Shown in pieces: positions 27,923 through 37,370 of a stretch of DNA of 64,000 nt. A program made the position numbers and the translations under genes. The DNA comes from CAWEBF01 sp963807235 (GTDB lineage Bacteria > Acidobacteriota > Vicinamibacteria > Vicinamibacterales > UBA2999). The notes under the pieces were generated by a model that ran no database searches, was not told the origin of the DNA, and was given only the letters and a program-made list of their open reading frames with translations. The stretch's first letter is position 1; the number at the start of each line of letters is the position of its first letter. The DNA is taken from contig CAWEBF010000029.1 in assembly GCA_963807235.1 (NCBI GenBank), forward strand, positions 1 to 64,000, in the 5' to 3' direction.

Positions 27923-30340
27923 AACAGCTCAGCGCCCTTCGGACTCCATCGGACCTGGCTGCCCCCGCTCGTGGACACCGCCACATCGGCGCCGGATCCC
28001 GCAAACGGCCGGACGTAGACCTCAGAGCGGCCGGTCTTGTCCGACTGATACGCGATCCATTGGCCGTCGGGGCTGAACTGCGCGTGCTGTTCGTTGAACG
28101 CGGTCCCGAGGATCTCGACCGGTGTGCGTGTGCCATCCAGCGGCAGCGCCCAGATGTCGACATTCCCCTTGGGGCCGACCGAGTTGTACAGCAGGAACCG
28201 CCCGTCACGCGACCAGTCCGTCGGAAACTTCGGCTGCGGAGTCGAGAGGAGCAACTGCTCGCCGCCAGGAGGTGAATTCAGGCGCTTCCGGTACAGGTCC
28301 ATCGACCCTCGTCTCGAGCCGAAGATGATTTCAGAGTCATCTCGTGACCACAGCGGGTAGATGTCATCGCCCGCGTGGACCGTCAGACGATCCCACGTGC
28401 GGCGCTCGACGGCATACGCCCAGATGTCTGCGTTGCTGTCGGTGAGGCGGAACACCGCGACGCGGCGGCCGTCGTGCGACAGGGCCGGGCCCAGTGCCAT
28501 CGTGTCGGCGTAGACGACCTTCTGCAACTCCTGCTCCCTTTCGGTTGACCCAGGTCAGCTGCCGCTGGCCACCATCGGGCGGGGGCTCGTGATACGCGAA
28601 CGGCCCGGCCACGGACGCAGTGAGGGCCGTCCCAGCCGTGACGTGTTCGTCGATGACCAACGGGTTCCCACTCAACTCCAATCGGCCGGCATCGAAGGCC
28701 TGGGCGAGGAGTTTTCCCGCCCGGACGAAGAGCAGGTGTCCGCTCGCTTGCGTAAAGACGGCAGGGCCGTCGGCATCGGCAAGGCGGCGACTCGACGCGT
28801 CCCCCAACTGACCGAGGTGAACGCCACGCGTGTCGGGTGGGCCAGTCACGAAGAAGAGAAAGTGGCGCTGATCGGGAAGGAAGTGCGGGCTGAAGTGCCC
28901 CCGCTGCTCGGCTTCGAATCGTGTGGCGGCGACCGGTTCACCTCCCGTGGCAGGAATGCGCCAGATCGGTGCCCCTGGACTCGCGGAGTAGAGGATCGTG
29001 TTCGTCGCGATTCCACGAGGCCGCCCGCCGACGCAGAGTACTGCGGCGGTGATCGTCTGCACCAAGCCATCGTCCAGACTCACACGCTTGAGCTGTGTTT
29101 CGGTGAAAAAGCCGATGGATCGCCCGTCAGGCGACCAGAACGGCAGCCTCGCGCCTTCGGTCCCTGCCAGGCGTTTGCGGTCAGGGTATTGAGAGGACGC
29201 ACCCACAGGCGGCTCTGACCGTCGGAAGACGCCACGAAAGTCACGGTCAGTCCATCCGGTGAGAGCGCGAACGCGCTGGCGCGTGGAGGCAGGTTGATTT
29301 CAAAGCGACGCTCGGGCTCTTCGGGCGGCCGGTTCAACGCCACGATCGCAAGGATGGCGACAAGCAGCGTGGCTACGGCCGCTGCCCACATCGCACGCTC
29401 GCCTCGTTTCAGGCTACCCGTCCGTGGTCGGTCAGGTGGTCGAGCGGAGACTGACACGTCGTCGATCTCGAGGCGTGCGTCGGCGATGTCCTTGAGCCTG
29501 CGCGATCGCTCCTTGCGAAGGCAGCGGTCAAGCAATCGGCGGATGTTCTCGGGCGTGTGCGCAGGCAGCCGACTCCAGTCCGGCTCGGTCTTCAGGACCT
29601 CGGCGAGCAACTCGGCGGACGTGTGGCCCGCGAATACGCGAGACCCGGTGAGCATCTCGTACAGGACACACCCGAACGCCCAGATGTCGGTTCGCGTGTC
29701 CACCGCCTGGCCGCGTGCCTGCTCGGGACTCATGTAGGCCGGCGTGCCGAGGATGGCGCCGTCTCGTGTGTCGCCCACTCGTCCGTGTCGGTAACTGGGA
29801 GCCATCCGCCGGCGAGTCGGCAGGCGCCACGGCCTTCGCAAGGCCGAAATCGAGCACCTTCACCACGCCGTCGGGCCGAATCTTGATGTTCGCGGGCTTC
29901 AGGTCGCGATGGACGACGCCCTTGTCGTGGGCGGCCTCGAGGGCCTCGGCAATCTGGCGCGCGATCACCAGGGCCTCGGCCAGCGGCAGGCCCGCTCGAT
30001 TGTCTCGCAGCCCGATGGGTCGATCCAGCGCTGACGAGCCTCGCCTTCCACGAGCTCCAGGACCAGCGCGTGGAGCGCCATCCGCGTGCTCGACGCCGTG
30101 AATCGTCGCGATGTTCGGATGGTTCAGCGACGCGAGGAGCCGTGCTTCGCGCTCGAACCGCGCGAGCCGTTCGGGGTCGCTCGTGAAGAGCGACGGGAGG
30201 ACCTTGATGGCGACCTCGCGACCGAGCGTCGCGTCCCGTGCCCGGTACACCTCGCCCATGCCACCTGACCCGAGCGGTGAGCGGATGGTGTAGGGCCCGA
30301 TCTGCTGGCCGACGGCCAGGGCAGGCCCCGAGGTGCCCAT
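27679..30340 (-). CDS. Ser/Thr protein kinase with TolB/PD40 propeller (kinase 2), several frameshifts
   Basis: Close paralogue of kinase 1 without its N-terminal helical module. It starts MGTSGPALAVGQQIGPYTI. Kinase motifs are GSGGMGEVYRARDATLGREV, VAIKVLPSLFTSDPERL, GVVHRDLKPANIKIRPDG, KVLDFGLAKAVAP and AYMSPEQARGQAVDTRTD. A transmembrane helix (MWAAAVATLLVAILAIVAL) leads to periplasmic PD40 blades (LPFWSPDGRSIGFF, AQFSPDGQWIAYQSDKTG) and the end VVVNWKPRP. Frame changes occur near 30060, 29830, 29190 and 28530. The start overlaps the presumed TAA stop of the SMP-30 gene (TAATG), so the two are coupled. Confidence 0.8.
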
Positions 30341-31495
30341 TACTTTGGGCCGTCCGGTCAGGCCCTGCGCGATCGTCGGGATCGAGAAGATCTGCACGTC
30401 GCGAATCGCGACGCCGTAGAGCAGCTTCTTGTCGGTGCCGCCGAACGCCACGCTGATCAGGTTCCGCGGCATCGGGATCGTGCCGAGGATCTCGCCCTTC
30501 GGGCTGATCACCGACACCACGCCGCCGCCGGTCGTGTAGATCCGCCCGTCCTTGTCCACCGCGCTGCCGTCGCCGCCCGCCCACGCGAACTGGCGCTCGT
30601 TGGTCAGCGACCCATCGGCCTGCACGTCGAACGCCACCAGCCCGGCGTTGTTGCCGCCGCCGCCCGCGGCCGGTGCCGCCGCCGCGGGCGGTGCTGCCGC
30701 CGGTTGTCCACCAGGCGGCACGGCGCCCGGCAGCCGGCCGGTGACGTAGAGCGTCTTCTCGTCTGGGCTCAGGATGATGCCGTTGCCGCCGACCGCGCCG
30801 AATCGGCCGCTGACGACGCCCTGCGGGTTGGCGTAGTACACGCCGCCCATCGTGAAGTACACGCCGCCCTTGCTGTCGGCCGTCATGTCGTTCAGCACGC
30901 CCGTGGTCAGACACTCGAACGGCTCACCCTTGTAGCTGTTGGCGAAGAGCCGCCGCTCGGGCCTCAGCAGCCAGATGGCCTGGTTCAGCGCGCGCTCGGC
31001 GATGAACACCTGACCGCGCCGATTGGCGGCAATCGAGCCGCCCGTGAAGGTGTCGGTATAGATCACCGACGCCTTGCCGTCCCTGTCCACTCGCACCACC
31101 GTGCTCTTGTCGTTCTGCGCGAGCCACAGGCTGCCGTCGTCCATGCCCACGGGGCCGTCGGCATTGTTGCCGACGTCTTCCCATACGAGCTTCCAGCGTT
31201 GTCCCGCGGCGATGACGCCGGGAATCGCGGTGACCGTGTACTCGTTGAGCGCCGGCGTGGCCGGCGCGGCACCGCCGGCGCGACCGCCTCCGCCCGGGCC
31301 GCCTCCGCGCGCAGCGGGCGCCGGCGGCGGCACCTTGCAGTTGGCCGCGACGAACGCCTCGCGATTCGGATCCTGTCCCGACTGCACACCCGGCGTGCGC
31401 TTCGGATCGGCCGGTTGGCCCTGGCCCTGAGCCCAGGCTGTCAACGCCCCTGCCGTCGCCAGCGCTGCCACGAGCATCATCACTTTTGCGTCCAT
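30340..31495 (-). CDS. SMP-30/gluconolactonase-like secreted propeller
   Basis: About 384 residues with a signal peptide (KVMMLVAALATAGALTAWAQ), so periplasmic. A glycine-rich linker precedes the six-bladed propeller: EDVGNNADGPVGMDDGSLWLA, GQVFIAERALNQAIWLL, TTGVLNDMTADSKGGVYFT, GNGIILSPDEKTLYVTG and AVDKDGRIYTTGGG. The NDMTAD segment is like the metal-binding Asn/Asp region of lactonases. Current sequence reads through into kinase 2; removing one A from AAAGTAATG restores a TAA stop at 30342-30340. The start ATG 31495 follows GGAGG, directly after a strong hairpin. Confidence 0.75.
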
Positions 31496-31504
31496 TTGGC
31501 CTCC

Positions 31505-31521
31505 GCCCGGCGAAGCCGGGC
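31505..31521 (-). promoter_or_regulatory. Hairpin just upstream of the SMP-30 ribosome-binding site
   Basis: Perfect inverted repeat GCCCGGC-GAA-GCCGGGC. On the SMP-30 strand it reads as a stem with a TTC loop, preceded by TTTT and followed at once by GGAGG and the start codon. It could stabilise the leader or tune translation. Confidence 0.5.
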
Positions 31522-31535
31522 AAAACAGACACTGC

Positions 31536-31584
31536 CTAGCGAGGCCGCGCCATCCAGATTTCTTCAGGAGCCAAGCCTCGCTAG
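31536..31584. repeat. Inverted repeat in the divergent SMP-30/NHL intergenic region
   Basis: Perfect 10-bp arms CTAGCGAGGC (31536-31545) and GCCTCGCTAG (31575-31584) separated by 29 bp, between two divergent propeller genes. It could be a shared operator or a small non-coding element. Confidence 0.5.
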
Positions 31585-31624
31585 ATGGTGCAGTATAGGC
31601 CGTTCCACAGTTGGAGGAGACCCG

Positions 31625-32704
31625 ATGAATGCTCGACTTCTCGCCGTAACCCTGTGCTTGCTGATGTCGATGCCAATGGCGCGCGCACAGCAGCTTGTTC
31701 CCGAACTCGAGTTCGAGTCGGTGAAGGACTTTCTGAAGCTGCCCGCGGACGTGCACTTCGGCGAGGTGTCCGGCGTCGCGGTGAACTCAAAGGGAAACGT
31801 GTTCGTGTTCACGCGGTCGGCCAGCGCCGGCGGTCCGGCCTACGCCCCGACGGCCTCGCAGTTGCTCGAGTTCGGCCCCAAGGGCGAGTTCATCCGCGAG
31901 GTCGGCAAGGGCAATTTCGGATGGTCGTTCGCGCACACCGTGCGCATCGACAAGGACGACAACATCTGGGCCGTGGACAAGGGCTCGGACATGGTGATCA
32001 AGTTCACGCCGGCCGGCCGCATCGTCGAAGTGTACGGGCGCCGCAAGGAGTCGGCCGACGACGAAGCCAAGCCGTGGGAGCACGTCACGCCGCCCTTGGC
32101 GCCCATCGACGGCCTGTTCCGCCAGCCGACCGACGTCGCGTGGGACTCGCAGGGGAACATCTACATCTCCGACGGCTACATCAACTCACGCGTGGCCAAA
32201 TACTCGAAAGCCGGCGACTGGGTGAAGTCGTGGGGCGAGCCGGGCACGGGCCCCGGCCAGTTCAACACGCCGCATGCGATTGCCGTGGACCGCAACGACA
32301 ACATCTACGTCGGCGACCGCGCCAACCGCCGCATCCAGGTGTTCGATACCGAGGGCAAATTCCTGCGGATGTTCTCCATCGATGTGCCGCCGGCGCCTGG
32401 CACCAGGCCGGTGAACGGCAACACGCCAACCGGCGCTCGACTTGCCGCGACCATCGGCGCGCCCAACTCGATCTGCATCACCCCTGGCCAGAACCAGGTG
32501 ATGTTCGTCGGCGAATCCACGTTTCCCGGGCGCATCTTCAAGGTGACGCTCGAGGGCAAGGTGCTGGGAGTGGTCGGGCGATCCGGGCGCCAGTTGAAGC
32601 AGTTCTCCGGCGCGCACCAACTGGCGTGCCCATCGGAGACGGAGCTATACGTGGCCGAAACGTCGAACTGGCGGGTGCAGAAGCTGGTGTTCCCGCGGCG
32701 GTGA
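31625..32704 (+). CDS. Secreted NHL-repeat six-bladed propeller protein
   Basis: 359 residues, intact. The ATG at 31625 follows GGAGGAGACCCG. A signal peptide (LLAVTLCLLMSMPMARA) is followed by NHL-type blades: FGEVSGVAVNSKGNVFVFTR, SFAHTVRIDKDDNIWAVDKG, FRQPTDVAWDSQGNIYISDG, FNTPHAIAVDRNDNIYVGDR and HQLACPSETELYVAETSNWR. The family resembles peptidyl-alpha-hydroxyglycine lyase-like and other NHL proteins but has no established reaction in Acidobacteriota. It is divergent from SMP-30 and similar in type to the gene at 47236. Confidence 0.8.
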   Translation: MNARLLAVTLCLLMSMPMARAQQLVPELEFESVKDFLKLPADVHFGEVSGVAVNSKGNVFVFTRSASAGGPAYAPTASQLLEFGPKGEFIREVGKGNFGWSFAHTVRIDKDDNIWAVDKGSDMVIKFTPAGRIVEVYGRRKESADDEAKPWEHVTPPLAPIDGLFRQPTDVAWDSQGNIYISDGYINSRVAKYSKAGDWVKSWGEPGTGPGQFNTPHAIAVDRNDNIYVGDRANRRIQVFDTEGKFLRMFSIDVPPAPGTRPVNGNTPTGARLAATIGAPNSICITPGQNQVMFVGESTFPGRIFKVTLEGKVLGVVGRSGRQLKQFSGAHQLACPSETELYVAETSNWRVQKLVFPRR

Positions 32705-32706
32705 AT

Positions 32707-32741
32707 CAGGCTCCAGGCCCCGGGCTCCAGGCTCCAGGAAG
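32707..32741. repeat. Heptamer repeat array 6
   Basis: Units CAGGCTC, CAGGCCC, CGGGCTC, CAGGCTC, CAGGAAG, beginning 2 nt after the NHL stop codon. The last unit merges into the ribosome-binding site (GGAAGGAACG) of the next gene. The complement reads GCCTGGA-type units. Confidence 0.8.
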
Positions 32742-32746
32742 GAACG

Positions 32747-33052
32747 ATGGCTGACTCTCCAATCATCTGCACCCTGCTGCCGGACGAGCTGCAGGCACGG
32801 CGCGAGGGGCTTCTCTCGGAGATGCGGCGGCGCGTCCGGAACCTTGAAGATCGTCCCGACGGTTATCGCCTGCATTTCGAAGGGGGCACTGACACGCTGG
32901 CCCTGATTGCCGGCGTAGTGGAAGCCGAACGGCAGTGCTGCCGGTTCCTGCGCTTCGCGATCCACGTTGAGCCCGACGACGGCCCTATCTATCTTGATTT
33001 GAGCGGTCCGCCTGGGACCCGCGAGTTCCTGGGCGACATGTTCAACGAGTGA
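32747..33052 (+). CDS. Small soluble protein with conserved Cys pair
   Basis: 101 residues, no signal peptide. The ATG at 32747 follows GGAAGGAACG. Notable is VVEAERQCCRFLRFAIHVEP with adjacent cysteines, followed by PIYLDLSGPPGTREFLGDMF. Similar small CC-containing proteins occur in many bacteria, sometimes beside metal-resistance genes, but I cannot name the family. Its stop overlaps the GTG start of a tiny putative membrane protein, implying coupling. Thiol or metal chemistry is a guess from the Cys pair. Confidence 0.65.
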   Translation: MADSPIICTLLPDELQARREGLLSEMRRRVRNLEDRPDGYRLHFEGGTDTLALIAGVVEAERQCCRFLRFAIHVEPDDGPIYLDLSGPPGTREFLGDMFNE

Positions 33053-33195
33053 CCGGCGGCGTGATCTGGAATCAACTCGTCGTCGGCGTGGCCCTGCTGT
33101 TGGCCGCCGGTTTCGTGGCCAATCGTCTCAATCGGCGACTGTCCGCCAAGGCTGAGACGAGACCTGCTCACAGAGGGGGACGTCTTGTCCCGTGA
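33049..33195 (+). CDS. Putative 48-residue single-span membrane protein
   Basis: GTG at 33049 overlaps the preceding TGA (GTGA). The product has one hydrophobic helix (VVGVALLLAAGFVANRL) followed by a basic tail, ending at TGA 33193-33195. It overlaps the end of the convergent amidase gene by 28 bp. The coupling and helix make it plausible; there is no homologue that I recognise. Confidence 0.4.
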   Translation: MTGGVIWNQLVVGVALLLAAGFVANRLNRRLSAKAETRPAHRGGRLVP

Positions 33196-34718
33196 CGAGT
33201 GGCCTGTTCGAACGCATGAGCGATCTGCAGCACGCTCCACTCGTCGCGGTGACGGCCGACGATCTGGAGCCCGACCGGCAATCCCGCCGGCGTGAACCCG
33301 CCGGGCACCGAGATCGCCGGGTTCGCCATGAACGTGACGTACCAGCACGACCGCATCCAATCGATGTAGTTCGCCATCGGTGTGCCGGCGATGCTCGTCG
33401 GATAGGGCGTGTTCACGTCGAACGGCGCCACCTGGGTCACCGGCAGCACGAAGTAGTCGAAGCGCTCGAAGAACGTGCGGCTCTGCGCGTACATTTGCGT
33501 CTGCCGGGCCTGGGCGCGTCCGATGTCGGCGCCGGTGAAGCGCTCGGCCTGGGCCACTTCGTATTTGATCGTGTCCTTCACCCACTCGGGCCGCTGGCGG
33601 ATGAGCGCCGAGTACTGCGGGTGATTCGCTGAAAACCGCAAGATCGGGAACGCCTCGCCCACGCCGGTAAAATCGGGTTCCGCATTCTCGACCACGCAGC
33701 CCAGGTCTTCGAACGTCCGCCGGTGGCTGTCCACCACGCGGCGGATGTCCGGCTCGAACGGAATGCCCCCGAGCCCCTGCCACCAGGCAACCCGCACGCC
33801 CTTGAAGTCCCGCCCCAAGGGGGCCCTGAAACGCGCGCCGTCTTCCGCGATGGACAGCGGGTTGCGCGGATCGTGGCCCGCCAGGACGCTCAGGAACAGC
33901 GCTACGTCCGCGACGGTCCTGGCCATGGGCCCCGACACCGATAGCGGCGACCACGAGCTGCCCTCGCCGGGAACGCGGCCGGGCGACGGCCGAAGGCCCA
34001 CGATATTGCAGAAGGCGGGAGGATTGCGCAGCGAGCCACCGGTGTCGCTGCCGTCGGCGATTGGGACCATGCCGCTGGCAAGCGCCACGGCCCCGCCGCC
34101 GCTGCTGCCTCCGCACGTCTTCGTCAGGTCGTACGGATTCCGCGTCGCGCCGAACACGGTGTTGAACGTTTGCGATCCGGCACCGAACTCGGGCGTGTTC
34201 GTCTTGCCGCAGGTAATGGCGCCGGCCGCGCGCATCCGGGTGACGATGAGCGCGTCACGCGTCGGCACGGTGTCGCGGTAGAACGGAGACCCCCGCGTCG
34301 TGCGAATGCCGGCCGTGTCCACGAGATCCTTGTGAGCTACCGGCAGCCCGTGCAACGGGCCAAGGTCGCCTCCGCGTGCCGTCTGTTCATCGGCGCGGGC
34401 CGCGTCGGCCATGGCCCGATCCGCAACCAGCGTGACGATCGCGTTCACTTTGGGGTTGACCCGCTCGATGCGCGCGATGTGCGCGGCCATCACATCGCGG
34501 GCCGACACCTCTTTGCGTCGAATCCGCGCCGCGAGATCGACGGCGCTGAGGTCGCAAAGCTCGTCGAGCTTATCGATCGGCGCCGACGCAGGGCTCGGCG
34601 TCTGCGCCGAGGCCGTGCTGGGGCCGATCGATTGCAGCGCGCCCCCAAGGGCGGCGGACCCGATCACTTGGCCGAAAGCGCGCCGCGAAATGGGCTCGTC
34701 CATGACGCTGGCCATCAT
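33168..34718 (-). CDS. Amidase-signature enzyme with Tat signal
   Basis: About 516 residues. The N-terminus contains ISRRAFGQVIGSAALGGAL, a twin-arginine signal, so export is likely. The amidase-signature triad is visible: Lys in GLPVAHKDLVDTAG, cis-Ser in ADGSDTGGSLRNP and nucleophile Ser in CGGSSGGGAVALASG. The C-terminal VPGGFTPAGLPVGLQIVGR is typical. It hydrolyses an amide bond; the substrate is unknown, and neighbouring genes do not define a pathway. Start candidates are ATG 34718, 34715 and 34703. The frame extends further upstream only through a heptamer repeat and antisense sequence. Confidence 0.85.
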   Translation of the reverse strand: MMASVMDEPISRRAFGQVIGSAALGGALQSIGPSTASAQTPSPASAPIDKLDELCDLSAVDLAARIRRKEVSARDVMAAHIARIERVNPKVNAIVTLVADRAMADAARADEQTARGGDLGPLHGLPVAHKDLVDTAGIRTTRGSPFYRDTVPTRDALIVTRMRAAGAITCGKTNTPEFGAGSQTFNTVFGATRNPYDLTKTCGGSSGGGAVALASGMVPIADGSDTGGSLRNPPAFCNIVGLRPSPGRVPGEGSSWSPLSVSGPMARTVADVALFLSVLAGHDPRNPLSIAEDGARFRAPLGRDFKGVRVAWWQGLGGIPFEPDIRRVVDSHRRTFEDLGCVVENAEPDFTGVGEAFPILRFSANHPQYSALIRQRPEWVKDTIKYEVAQAERFTGADIGRAQARQTQMYAQSRTFFERFDYFVLPVTQVAPFDVNTPYPTSIAGTPMANYIDWMRSCWYVTFMANPAISVPGGFTPAGLPVGLQIVGRHRDEWSVLQIAHAFEQATRHGTRRPPL

Positions 34719-34725
34719 ACTTACG

Positions 34726-34767
34726 GCCTGGAGCCTGGAGCCTGGAGCCCGGAGCCTGGAGCCTGAT
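34726..34767. repeat. Heptamer repeat array 7
   Basis: Units GCCTGGA, GCCTGGA, GCCTGGA, GCCCGGA, GCCTGGA, GCCTGAT. It lies between the divergent amidase and imuA genes, 7 bp from the amidase start. It shares the irregular order GCCCGG(A/G), GCCTGGA, GCCTGAT with the complement of array 6. Confidence 0.85.
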
Positions 34768-34772
34768 ATCTC

Positions 34773-34802
34773 TTGACGTCTTCGCCGTACTTTCGCTATA
34801 TT
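34773..34802 (+). promoter_or_regulatory. Promoter of the imuA-imuB cassette
   Basis: TTGACG at 34773-34778, an 18-bp spacer and TATATT at 34797-34802, 17 nt before the imuA start. TTCGC recurs at 34781, 34792 and 34802, about one helical turn apart, overlapping the -10 region. This could be a repressor site; no standard LexA box (GAAC-N7-GTTC or CTG-N10-CAG) is seen. Confidence 0.6.
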
Positions 34803-34818
34803 TCGCACTGACGAAGAT

Positions 34819-35664
34819 ATGGCGAAAACAGCACTAGCCACACTGGAATCCGCGCTTCGAGACCACAAGCTCGACCGCACGCTAACCACCGCCTTGCCCC
34901 CGCTGGAACGGGTGGATCCGGCCGCCTTCGTGCCCACGGGGCTCGAGGCGCTCGACACCCACCTCCGCAGCGGCATGCCCAGGGGCCACCTGTCCGAGAT
35001 CGTGGGCCCGCGGTCGTCGGGGCGCACCACCCTGACGCTTCAGCTCATGGCGGCTGCGACGCGGGAAGGGGAGCTGGTCGCGCTGATCGACACCTTCGAT
35101 CGGCTGGACGTGGCGTCGCTGGCCGCGGCCGGCGCGGATTTGTCGCGGGTGCTGTGGGTGCGCGGGCAGGCGGTGTCGAGAACCGAATCGGCGGTCGATC
35201 CGCGCTGGGTTCCTGGGGAAGGCGCGATCCGGAGCGTGCGATCGAACGCCGCCGAAGGTCTGGTGGAGCGCGCCATCGATCGCGCGCTCAAAGCGTTCAA
35301 CCTCGTCCTGCAGGCGGGAGGATTCGGCATCGTCGCGCTGGATCTGGCCGACGCGCCGCGCATCGCCTTGCAGCGCATTCCCTTCACCACGTGGATGCGC
35401 GTGCAGCGCGCCGTAGAAGGCAGCGACACGGCGTGCGTCCTGGTGGCTCCGGAGCCGGTGTCGCGCAGCTCCGGCGGCGTCACGCTGGCGCTCACGGGCC
35501 GCACCACTTGGTCGGGCCAGACCGATCGCAGCCGCCGGGTGGCAGGCAGCGACATGGACGTGCGCGTGGTGTCGCCCCGGCGGCGCGTGGATGGGCAGCT
35601 GCGCGTCGGCGCACAGACCCACGAAGACCGCGCCCCCGACTACATCCCCCGCGCGGCGTGCTGA
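34819..35664 (+). CDS. imuA: ImuA, RecA-like translesion synthesis accessory protein
   Basis: 281 residues. The RecA-like core begins PAAFVPTGLEALDTHLRSGMPRGHLSEI and has a degenerate P-loop GPRSSGRTTLTL (Arg in place of the usual Lys). GELVALIDTFDRLDVASLAAAGADLSRVLWVRG and FGIVALDLADAPRI are typical ImuA segments. With ImuB and DnaE2 it forms the inducible mutasome that copies damaged DNA, ImuA acting as a modulator. It is followed 7 nt later by imuB and preceded by a good sigma70-type promoter, so the cassette is probably damage-induced. Confidence 0.85.
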   Translation: MAKTALATLESALRDHKLDRTLTTALPPLERVDPAAFVPTGLEALDTHLRSGMPRGHLSEIVGPRSSGRTTLTLQLMAAATREGELVALIDTFDRLDVASLAAAGADLSRVLWVRGQAVSRTESAVDPRWVPGEGAIRSVRSNAAEGLVERAIDRALKAFNLVLQAGGFGIVALDLADAPRIALQRIPFTTWMRVQRAVEGSDTACVLVAPEPVSRSSGGVTLALTGRTTWSGQTDRSRRVAGSDMDVRVVSPRRRVDGQLRVGAQTHEDRAPDYIPRAAC

Positions 35665-35671
35665 GGCGGAC

Positions 35672-37074
35672 ATGTTTGCGGCGGTCTACGCGGCCGAGGG
35701 CAGCGACGTCGGCGTGCTGGTGGACGTGGGGCGCGCATTCTCCCCGCGCCTCGAAGAGCACCTGCCGCGCGAGGTGGTGCTCGACGTCGATGGGCTGACG
35801 CGCCTTTTTGGCGACGCGCGGACGATTGCCGCGGAGATTCGCCGCACGGCGGCGGATCGCAAGCTGCGCGTGCGGGTGGCCATTGCCGGCTCGCGTGTGG
35901 CGGCGCGCCTGCTGGTGCGGCATCGCGCCGGCACCACGGTGATCGACCCCGGCGATGGCCCGCCCGGCGAGGCGGACACAGCCGCCGTGGCGGACGTGCC
36001 CATCGAGCTGCTGCTGGAGGTGATGCCTCCGCCCGACGGCACCACCGCCGACGCGGAGCGCGTGCGAGAGGATCAGGATCGCGTGCGGACGCTGCGCCGC
36101 TGGGGGCTGCGCACGCTGGGCGAGTTGGCGGCGCTGCCGCCCGACAACGTGGCGGCGCGGCTGGGCGCGGCCGGGGCGCACTGGTGGCACATCGCGCGAG
36201 GCGAGGACCACGAGCCGCTGGTCCCGGCACTGCCCGAAGAACGGTTCGAGCAGTCGCTCGATCTGGAGTGGCCGATCGAAGGGCTGGAGCCGCTGTCGTT
36301 CGTGCTCGGGCGTCTGATCGAGCCGCTGTCCGTCCACCTCGAACGCCGGGATCGCGGAGTGGCGGTGCTGCACGTACGCCTGCGGCTGGTGGACAAGACC
36401 ATTCACGAGCAGTCGCTGCAGCTGCCGACGCCGATGCGCGATCCCAAGGCGCTGCGCACGATCGCGTTGCTGGCGCTCGAGTCGAACCCTCCGGCCGGGG
36501 GCATCGATCGCGTGACGGTGACAGCCGATCCCACACCGGCCCGCGTGCTGCAGCACTCGCTGCTGACGCGGCCGGTGCCGATGCCGGAAGAGATCGCCAC
36601 GCTGATGGCGCGGCTGAGTGCGCTGATGGGCGAGGGCCGCTGCGGTGCGCCGGCCGTGGTGGACAGCTGGCGACCCGGTGCATGTGCCGTGACGCCGTTT
36701 GCGCCGGACACGACCACACGGCGCCTCGACAGTCATTCTCCACACCCGCGGGACAGAGCACCACCACATCTCCCGCGATGGCCTTGCGGCGGTTCCGGTT
36801 TCCGATTCCCGCGCGCGTCACTGTGGAGCGGGGCAAGCCGGTGCGCGTGGCCACCGATCGCCGCGGCATGACCGGCGGACGCGTGGAAAAATCGGCAGGC
36901 CCCTGGCGCACGTCGGGCCAGTGGTGGGAAGACGGCAAGACATCCCAGGCGCCCAGCGCGGTCATCCCGTGGGACCGCGACGAGTGGGACGTCACGCTCA
37001 GCGACGGCGCCACCTATCGCGTGTTCACCGAACGCGGCACGCGCGCCTGGTTCGTCGACGGGCTGTTCGACTAG
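35672..37074 (+). CDS. imuB: ImuB, Y-family polymerase-like mutasome scaffold, frameshifted
   Basis: About 467 residues. The start MFAAVYAAEG (ATG 35672) matches ImuB. LPREVVLDVDGLTRLFGD replaces the acidic catalytic motif of true Y-family polymerases, as expected for this inactive scaffold. HhH/finger segments include LRRWGLRTLGELAALPPDNVAARLG, and DLEWPIEGLEPLSFVLGRL belongs to the little finger. A frameshift near 36720 joins FAPDTTTR to a frame reading ALRRFRFPIPARVTV, and it ends YRVFTERGTRAWFVDGLFD, the usual C-terminus. ImuB binds the beta clamp and recruits DnaE2. dnaE2 is 1.2 kb further on, with a PEP-CTERM gene between. Confidence 0.85.
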
Positions 37075-37078
37075 AGCG

Positions 37079-37099
37079 GTCTTCAGTCTTCAGTCGTCG
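37079..37099. repeat. Heptamer repeat array 8
   Basis: Units GTCTTCA, GTCTTCA, GTCGTCG, starting 4 nt after the imuB stop codon. The following ~200 bp up to 37300 shows no gene. Confidence 0.6.
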
Positions 37100-37300
37100 T
37101 GCGGGGCCGTGTCGGTAGGACGCCGGCCCATCGAAGTCGCCCAGAAGGTTGACCAGGGAGAGGTTTGTCAGCGTTCGGATGACTTATTTCGTGCCTTCTC
37201 GTGCAGAACAGCAGCTTGTCACCAGCAAGAGTGCCGCAGATCCTTAACAGACAATCAGTTCTTGCCTTAGAGAGGAGATTGGAGGCGACGGCTCCAGAGA

Positions 37301-37317
37301 CTGGTGTAATTCTTGCA
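37301..37317 (+). promoter_or_regulatory. Sigma54-type promoter of the PEP-CTERM gene
   Basis: CTGGTGTAATTCTTGCA has GG (37303-37304) and GC (37315-37316) separated by exactly 10 bp. It keeps TGG at -24 and the full TTGCA at -12. The start codon of the PEP-CTERM gene is 54 nt downstream. PEP-CTERM genes in other bacteria are known to be controlled by the PrsK/PrsR sigma54 system. Confidence 0.55.
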
Positions 37318-37370
37318 CAAAGCGGCGCAGTTTGGATTCCAAACAAACAGGTCCGTCCAGGAGGGTGGCT

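Noticed and set aside
22075..30340. Kinases 1 and 2 as genuine pseudogenes
   Set aside because: All catalytic and propeller motifs are intact on both sides of each break, and breaks of the same kind affect citrate synthase.
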